Assembly (NCBI RefSeq): GCF_013340205.1
Contig: NZ_BJTG01000001.1
Coordinates: forward strand, 310,001 to 374,000
DNA length: 64,000 nt
Source of the DNA: Anaeromyxobacter diazotrophicus
Lineage (GTDB): Bacteria > Myxococcota > Myxococcia > Myxococcales > Anaeromyxobacteraceae
Direction: 5' to 3'
Shown here: positions 59,518-64,000 of the stretch, in pieces
How the letters are laid out: the number at the start of each line of letters is the position of its first letter
How positions within the stretch are numbered: the stretch's first letter is position 1
Notes under the pieces: model-generated
What the model saw: the letters and a program-made list of their open reading frames with translations, nothing else
The model's database searches: none
What the model was told of the DNA's origin: nothing
Translations under genes and position numbers: made by a program

Positions 59518-60936
59518 GTGGAGCCCCTCATCCTCATCGCCGACGACGAGCCCTCGAACCTCGAGTCGCTGGCGCGCATCTTCGCGCGCGAGGGCTGGAA
59601 GGTCGCGACCGCCGGCTCCGGGGCGGAGGCGCTCGACGTCCTCCGGCGCGAGCAGGTGGCGGTGCTCGTCACCGACCTCATGATGCCGGGGATGAGCGGG
59701 GAGGCCCTCCTGCGCGCCGCCCGCGCCGTCTCGCCCGAGACCGAGGTGGTGCTGGTGACCGCCTACGGCACCGTCGAGGCGGCGGTCTCCGCCATGAAGC
59801 TCGGCGCCTACGACTTCATCACCAAGCCCGTGAAGCGCCACGCCATCGTCAAGTCGGTGCGGCAGGCGCTCGAGAAGGCGTCGCTCGTCGCGGAGAACCG
59901 CGCGCTCAAGGCGCAGCTGGCGGGGCTCGGCGCGGCCGCCGCGCCGGGCGCGCTCGTCGGCAACGCCCCCGCCTTCCGCGCCGCCGTGAACGCGCTCGAG
60001 CAGGCCGCGCCCACCGCGGCCACGGTCCTGCTCGGCGGCGAGAGCGGCACCGGCAAGGAGCTGGCGGCGCGGCTCGTCCACGACCGGTCGCCGCGGGCGG
60101 CCGGGCCGTTCGTGCCCATCAACTGCGCCGCCATCCCCGAGACCATCCTCGAGTCGGAGCTCTTCGGCTACGAGCGGGGCGCGTTCACCGGCGCCGCCGC
60201 GCGCAAGGAGGGCCGCTTCGAGCGCGCGCACGGCGGCACGCTCTTCCTCGACGAGGTGGGCGAGATGTCGCCCGGACTTCAGGTCAAGCTCCTGCGCGTG
60301 CTGCAGGACGGCGTGGTGGAGCGGCTCGGCGGCACGCAGCCGGTCCAGGTCGACGTGCGGATCGTGGCGGCCACCAACAAGGAGCTCGCCGCCGAGGTGC
60401 GCGCGGGCCGCTTCCGCGAGGACCTCTTCTACCGGCTCAACGTCATCGCCGTCCGGCTGCCGCCGCTCCGGGAGCGGCGCGAGGACGTGCCGCTCCTCGC
60501 CAGCACCTTCCTCCGCCGCCTCTCGCTCAAGCACGGGAAGAGCCTCGAGGGGTTCACGCCGGCCGCGCTGGCGGCGCTCGAGGCGTCGCCCTGGCCCGGC
60601 AACGTGCGCGAGCTCGAGCACGCCGTCGAGCGCGCGGTGGTGCTGTCGCGCGGTGGGCTGGTCGACGAGACGGACCTCCCGGAGGCGGTGCGGCGGCCGC
60701 GCTCGGGCACCCCCGCCCCGGCCCCGGCCGGCTCCCTGGCCATCCCCCTCGGCACGCCGATGGAGGAGGTCGAGAAGATCGTGATCCGCGAGACGCTCCG
60801 GCAGACCCACGGCGACAAGACGCTCGCCGCGCAGATCCTGGGCATCGCCGCCCGCACGATCTACCGGAAGCTCGATCGCGACGAGAGCGGGCGGCTCGTC
60901 GAGCCCGGCGGGGGGCAGGGGCAGGACGTCCCCTAG
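59518..60936 (+). CDS. NtrC-family response regulator upstream of type II secretion genes
   Basis: A 472-residue sigma-54 activator. The receiver domain has Asp9/Asp10 (LIADDEPSN) and phospho-acceptor Asp53 ([11 protein letters not shown]). The AAA+ domain has Walker A GESGTGKE near 173, GAFTGA near 221 and LFLDEVGEM. The C-terminal Fis-type HTH is [20 protein letters not shown] near 440-460. No kinase is adjacent. The neighbouring sigma-54 promoter at 61087 and two matching palindromic sites after the gene make gspC-gspD its likely target. GTG start with weak AAAGGG. Confidence 0.95.
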   Translation: MEPLILIADDEPSNLESLARIFAREGWKVATAGSGAEALDVLRREQVAVLVTDLMMPGMSGEALLRAARAVSPETEVVLVTAYGTVEAAVSAMKLGAYDFITKPVKRHAIVKSVRQALEKASLVAENRALKAQLAGLGAAAAPGALVGNAPAFRAAVNALEQAAPTAATVLLGGESGTGKELAARLVHDRSPRAAGPFVPINCAAIPETILESELFGYERGAFTGAAARKEGRFERAHGGTLFLDEVGEMSPGLQVKLLRVLQDGVVERLGGTQPVQVDVRIVAATNKELAAEVRAGRFREDLFYRLNVIAVRLPPLRERREDVPLLASTFLRRLSLKHGKSLEGFTPAALAALEASPWPGNVRELEHAVERAVVLSRGGLVDETDLPEAVRRPRSGTPAPAPAGSLAIPLGTPMEEVEKIVIRETLRQTHGDKTLAAQILGIAARTIYRKLDRDESGRLVEPGGGQGQDVP

Positions 60937-60940
60937 GCGC

Positions 60941-60953
60941 TGCCAATTTGGCC
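60941..60953. promoter_or_regulatory. Candidate NtrC-type site A upstream of gspC
   Basis: TGCCAATTTGGCC contains the palindrome GCCAA-T-TTGGC (60942-60952). It is related to site B at 60980-60994 and starts exactly 40 bases before the corresponding position there. Confidence 0.6.
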
Positions 60954-60979
60954 GCGCCCGGGGCGCGCCGGGCGCGGCC
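60950..60979 (+). terminator. 12-bp GC hairpin after the regulator gene
   Basis: GGCCGCGCCCGG (60950-60961) pairs perfectly with CCGGGCGCGGCC (60968-60979), six-base loop, 13 bases after the stop codon. It lacks a T-tract. It sits exactly between, and partly overlaps, the two TGCCAA sites. Confidence 0.6.
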
Positions 60980-60994
60980 TTGCCAAAATGACAA
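60980..60994. promoter_or_regulatory. Candidate NtrC-type site B upstream of gspC
   Basis: TTGCCAAAATGACAA is an imperfect inverted repeat (TTGCCA/TGACAA) sharing TGCCAA--TG-C with site A. It ends 92 bases before the sigma-54 promoter at 61087, a usual enhancer distance. Confidence 0.6.
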
Positions 60995-61086
60995 GGCCGC
61001 GGGCGGCGGTCGGGACCGCGCGGGCGAGCGTACGAGAAATCGCAAGCCGTCGCGGGCCGTTGCATGATGTCCCCGGCCGCCGTCGC

Positions 61087-61102
61087 TGGCACGCGCGTTG
61101 CT
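61087..61102 (+). promoter_or_regulatory. Sigma-54 promoter of the type II secretion operon
   Basis: TGGCACG-CGCG-TTGC-T is a perfect match to the -24/-12 consensus TGGCACG-N4-TTGCT. Predicted start near 61113, 14 bases before the gspC ATG at 61127. This excludes the longer frame starting at 61064. Confidence 0.9.
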
Positions 61103-61126
61103 CACCACCTCCGGGGCGCTCCCCGC

Positions 61127-62119
61127 ATGCTCGACCTCTTCTTCAGAAAATACGCCTGGACGGCCACCCTGCTGCTGCTCTTCGCGGCGGCGTGGCTCTG
61201 CGCACGCACCGTGAACACGGTGGTGGCGGCCGTCATCCGCCCGCGCCCGGCGGTCGACCTCAGCGCGCTCCCCTCCGCGGCGGCCCGCCCCGTCGCGCCG
61301 CCGCGGCTCGACTCCGAGCGGCTGTACGCGCTGGTCGGCCAGAAGCCGCCGGCGGCGCCCGCCGCCGGGCAGGAGGCGGGCGCGGGGGCGCAGCCGCAGG
61401 GGCCGCAGAACTGCGCCGATCGCAACGCGGCGCCGGTGAAGAGCGGCCTGCGCGCCCAGCTCGTGGCCGCGGTGATCTCCGACCACCCGCGCTCCTCCAT
61501 CGCCTCCATCACCGACCTCAACACCCGCGAGACGCGCGTCTACGGCATCGGGGATCAGCTCCTCGGCGCGACCGTCCTCTCCATCGAGCGGCTGCGCGAC
61601 GACCGCGACGCCACCGGCAGCGGGGTCAAGGTGGTCGCCATCGTCTGCGACGGCGGGCAGAAGCAGTACGTGGACTTCGAGCCGGGCGACGGCTCCGGCG
61701 CCCCGCCGCCGCGCCCGCTGGCGCGCCCGGGCGTCCCGGAGGAGGCGGAGCCCGCCGGCCCCAGCGCCGCCGAGGGCGTGAAGAAGCTCGCCGACAACCG
61801 GTACGAGGTGAAGAAGAAGTTCATCGACGAGACGCTCTCGAACCTGAACAACGTCGCCACCCAGGCGCGCATCGTCCCCTCGTTCAAGAACGGCGTCGCG
61901 AACGGCTTCAAGCTCTTCTCCATCCAGCCGGGCTCGCTCTACTCCGCCATCGGCGTGGAGAACGGCGACGTCATCCAGCGCATCAACGGGTACGAGATGA
62001 ACTCGCCCGACAAGGCGCTGGAGGTCTACCAGAAGCTCCGCGAGACCCCGCACATCTCGATCGAGATCGAGCGCAACGGGCAGGTCATCCGCAAGGAGTA
62101 CAACGTCACCGGTCCGTGA
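61127..62119 (+). CDS. gspC: Type II secretion inner-membrane protein GspC
   Basis: A 330-residue protein connecting the inner-membrane platform to the secretin. Short cytoplasmic N-terminus, one membrane segment (ATLLLLFAAAWLCARTVNTV), Pro/Ala linker, the HR domain (SGLRAQLVAAVISDHPRSSI then DQLLGATVLSIERL), and a C-terminal PDZ-like domain (GFKLFSIQPGSLYSAIGVEN, GDVIQRINGYEM). The ATG at 61127 is supported by the sigma-54 promoter position. It is longer than E. coli GspC because of the linker. Confidence 0.93.
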   Translation: MLDLFFRKYAWTATLLLLFAAAWLCARTVNTVVAAVIRPRPAVDLSALPSAAARPVAPPRLDSERLYALVGQKPPAAPAAGQEAGAGAQPQGPQNCADRNAAPVKSGLRAQLVAAVISDHPRSSIASITDLNTRETRVYGIGDQLLGATVLSIERLRDDRDATGSGVKVVAIVCDGGQKQYVDFEPGDGSGAPPPRPLARPGVPEEAEPAGPSAAEGVKKLADNRYEVKKKFIDETLSNLNNVATQARIVPSFKNGVANGFKLFSIQPGSLYSAIGVENGDVIQRINGYEMNSPDKALEVYQKLRETPHISIEIERNGQVIRKEYNVTGP

Positions 62120-62147
62120 AGCACCGCGGCCCGCGACCCGAGACGCC

Positions 62148-64000
62148 ATGCGCAAGCTCCTCCTCCTCCTCGCCGCCGTGCCGGCGCTGGCGCGTCCGCA
62201 GAGCGCCGCCGCCCCGCCCTACCCCGGCGCTCCTCCCCCGCCGCCGCCCGGCGCGGCGCAGTCGCCCGGCGCCCAGTCCTCGGCCGCGCGCGCGGCGCTG
62301 CAGGCGCAGCAGCAGGCGCAGCAGGCCCAGCCGCAGCTGCCCGCGCCCGCCCCCGCCCCGCGCGGCGTCCGCCCCGGCCCGCGCGTCCAGAGCACCCCGG
62401 GCGCGCCCGCCGGCACGGCCGCCGGCGCGGGCGCGGTGGCGCCGCCCGGCGCCGCCGGCGGCACGGCCCACGCCGACGGCGTCTGCAAGCCGATGGAGGG
62501 CAAGTTCCTCCTCGCCTTCAACAAGGCCGACATCGTCGACGTGCTGGAGCAGGCGAGCCGCTGGACGTGCCGCAACTTCGCGTACACGGACGACGTGGCG
62601 CGCGGGAAGATCTCGCTGCTCTCCAAGACCCCCGTCACCGCCGACGAGGCGTACGCCGCCTTCCTGGCGGCGCTCACCGCCAACAACATCGCCGTCTACC
62701 CGTCGGGCCGGTACCACAAGCTCGTCCGCATCGCGGACGCGAAGAAGACGGCCATCCCCACCTACCTCGACGACGGGTCGGTGGCGCCCGCCACCGAGCA
62801 GCCCATCACGAAGCTCTTCCGGCTGCGGTTCGCCGACCCGGATCAGCTGCGCGGCATCATGGGGAACTTCACCTCGCCCCAGGGCGCCGACATCCAGTCC
62901 ATCCCGCCCGACGTCCTCATCATCACCGACCTCGGCCTCAACATCCGCCGCATCGAGCGCATGCTCGAGGCGCTGGACCGCCCCGGCTCCGGGGAGCTCA
63001 TCCGCTTCATCCAGGTGCGCTACGCCGCGGCGCGCGACCTCGCCGACAAGGTGAACCAGGTGTTCCAGGCCACGCCGGGCCAGGCCGGCAAGCCCGGGCG
63101 GCGGCCGGTCATCGGCGGCGTCGCCACCGGCACGCCCGGCGCCCCCGCCCCGGCCCCGGCCCCGGGGGGCGCGGAGGACGGCGCGCTCTCCATCTCGAAG
63201 GTCATGGCCGACGAGCGCACCAACAAGCTCGTGGTCATCGCGGACGACAAGAGCTTCCAGCGCGTCAAGGACCTCGTCGACCAGCTCGACGTGCCGACCT
63301 CCGGCGAGGGGCAGATCCACGTCATCTTCATGCGGAACGCCACCGCCGAGGACCTGGCGCAGACGCTCTCGGCCCTGGCGCAGGGGCAGGCCTCGGCGCG
63401 CAAGAGCGGCACCCCCGGCGCGCCGGCCGGGATCGCGCCGCAGCCGTTCCAGCCGGTGCAGGCCGCCGCCGGCGCCGGCGGCACGCCCGGCGTCACCACC
63501 GCGGCGCTCTTCTCCGGCGAGGTGAAGGTCACCGCCGACAAGGTGGCGAACGCGCTCATCGTGCTCGCCAGCGGCTCCGACTTCGCCACCATCCAGCGGC
63601 TGGTGGACAAGCTCGACCGGCCGCGCCGGCAGGTCTTCGTGGAGGCGGTCATCCTCGAGGTGAACCTGCAGGACGAGAAGCAGTTCGGCGTCTCCGCCCA
63701 CACCGCCATCCCCTACAAGACCTCCGACGGCACCGGCTACATCCCGCTCGGCTCGGAGACGGGCCGCATCAACTCCTTCAGCCCCACCAGCATCGTGCAG
63801 CTGGGCGGCTTCCTCACCGGCCTGGTCGGCCCGACCTCGGCCGAGCTCTCCTCGGTGCTGCCGGGCGTCCCCAGCCTGTCGGTGCTGGTGCAGGCGCTCC
63901 AGACCAACTCGGACGTGAACGTCATCTCGACGCCGCACATCCTCGCCTCCGACAACGAGGACGCCGAGATCACGGTCGGCCAGAACGTCCCGTTCCAGGC
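62148..64000 (+). CDS. gspD: Type II secretion secretin GspD (3' end beyond the window)
   Basis: 617 codons are visible and the frame stays open at the window edge. Signal peptide (MRKLLLLLAAVPALARPQSA), then a Pro/Ala/Gln-rich region to about residue 110, then N0 (MEGKFLLAFNKADIVDVLEQ). Several N1-N3 ring modules follow (LFRLRFADPDQLRGIMGNFT, LIRFIQVRYAAARDLADKVN, GQIHVIFMRNATAEDLAQTL). The secretin core begins with RRQVFVEAVILEVNLQDEKQ, and SDVNVISTPHILASDNEDAE then ITVGQNVPFQ is at the end. The ATG is 28 bases after gspC, no strong ribosome binding site. It would form the outer-membrane channel. Confidence 0.96.
   Translation, partial: MRKLLLLLAAVPALARPQSAAAPPYPGAPPPPPPGAAQSPGAQSSAARAALQAQQQAQQAQPQLPAPAPAPRGVRPGPRVQSTPGAPAGTAAGAGAVAPPGAAGGTAHADGVCKPMEGKFLLAFNKADIVDVLEQASRWTCRNFAYTDDVARGKISLLSKTPVTADEAYAAFLAALTANNIAVYPSGRYHKLVRIADAKKTAIPTYLDDGSVAPATEQPITKLFRLRFADPDQLRGIMGNFTSPQGADIQSIPPDVLIITDLGLNIRRIERMLEALDRPGSGELIRFIQVRYAAARDLADKVNQVFQATPGQAGKPGRRPVIGGVATGTPGAPAPAPAPGGAEDGALSISKVMADERTNKLVVIADDKSFQRVKDLVDQLDVPTSGEGQIHVIFMRNATAEDLAQTLSALAQGQASARKSGTPGAPAGIAPQPFQPVQAAAGAGGTPGVTTAALFSGEVKVTADKVANALIVLASGSDFATIQRLVDKLDRPRRQVFVEAVILEVNLQDEKQFGVSAHTAIPYKTSDGTGYIPLGSETGRINSFSPTSIVQLGGFLTGLVGPTSAELSSVLPGVPSLSVLVQALQTNSDVNVISTPHILASDNEDAEITVGQNVPFQ

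Noticed and set aside
61064-61126. GspC starting at 61064
   Set aside because: That start lies upstream of the perfect sigma-54 promoter, and the residues it would add do not resemble GspC; the membrane-anchor start at 61127 fits both.

Overview
The window is a chromosomal segment of a very GC-rich bacterium. Gene content points to the Myxococcota, and most likely to an Anaeromyxobacter-like organism. The evidence is the near-exclusive G/C third positions, several NtrC-type regulators with sigma-54 promoters, a type III secretion locus of myxobacterial character, an alanine/lysine-extended bL31, an IHF/HU-like protein with an acidic tail and a long acidic sigma-A. The genus is inferred from composition and gene content, not from a search.

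Layout. 1-2.1 kb: groES-groEL with an intrinsic terminator. 2.1-5.4 kb: small hypothetical genes, an atypical SDR, a Tat-exported aldo/keto reductase and a redoxin-like protein without cysteines. 5.4-16 kb: a GAF-PAS histidine kinase, then a membrane kinase / NtrC-type regulator pair followed by outer-membrane factor, membrane-fusion protein and RND pump. Three transcription units here (kinase-regulator, OMF, MFP-pump) each carry the same palindrome (TGCTCAR-N3-YTGAGCR) about 75-95 bp upstream of a sigma-54 -24/-12 promoter, which predicts a self-regulated sigma-54 efflux regulon. 16-18.4 kb: SnoaL-like, VOC and glycine-zipper proteins. 18.4-22.2 kb (minus): RNase P RNA, a polytopic membrane protein, an RNase HI-family protein, a C4 zinc-ribbon protein and a CAU tRNA. 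22.2-27.3 kb (minus): the macromolecular-synthesis operon rpsU-yqeY-dnaG-rpoD, whose rpoD stop codon shares its last base with the tRNA. 27.3-33.2 kb (minus): hisD-C-B-H-A-F-I-E, mostly overlapping, without hisG.

33.3-35.7 kb: a ferritin-like/VIT1 metal transporter and a convergent QEGLA-motif (DUF1704) metallopeptidase-like gene. 35.8-46 kb (plus): a non-flagellar type III secretion locus. It begins at a near-perfect sigma-54 promoter with a needle-like protein, SctI and SctJ, is interrupted by an HNH endonuclease module, and resumes as SctQ, a FliO-like protein, SctR, S, T, U and V in flagellar gene order with GTGA start/stop overlaps. No ATPase, secretin, SctD or effector gene is in the window.

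46-57 kb (minus): an IHF/HU-like protein, a YihY/BrkB membrane protein, RNase E/G with a large insertion in its S1 domain, a TIGR03960-type radical SAM protein, acylphosphatase, DNA ligase A, and a type IV pilin-like gene with a coupled membrane protein. 57-59.2 kb (plus): rho with a C-rich leader, then rpmE. 59.3-64 kb (plus): a small lipoprotein, an NtrC-type regulator, and a type II secretion operon (gspC, gspD running off the window) behind a consensus sigma-54 promoter, with two TGCCAA-type sites flanking a hairpin.

The recurring theme is sigma-54 control: five good -24/-12 elements drive an efflux system, a T3SS and a T2SS. Two NtrC-type activators sit next to the efflux and T2SS targets.
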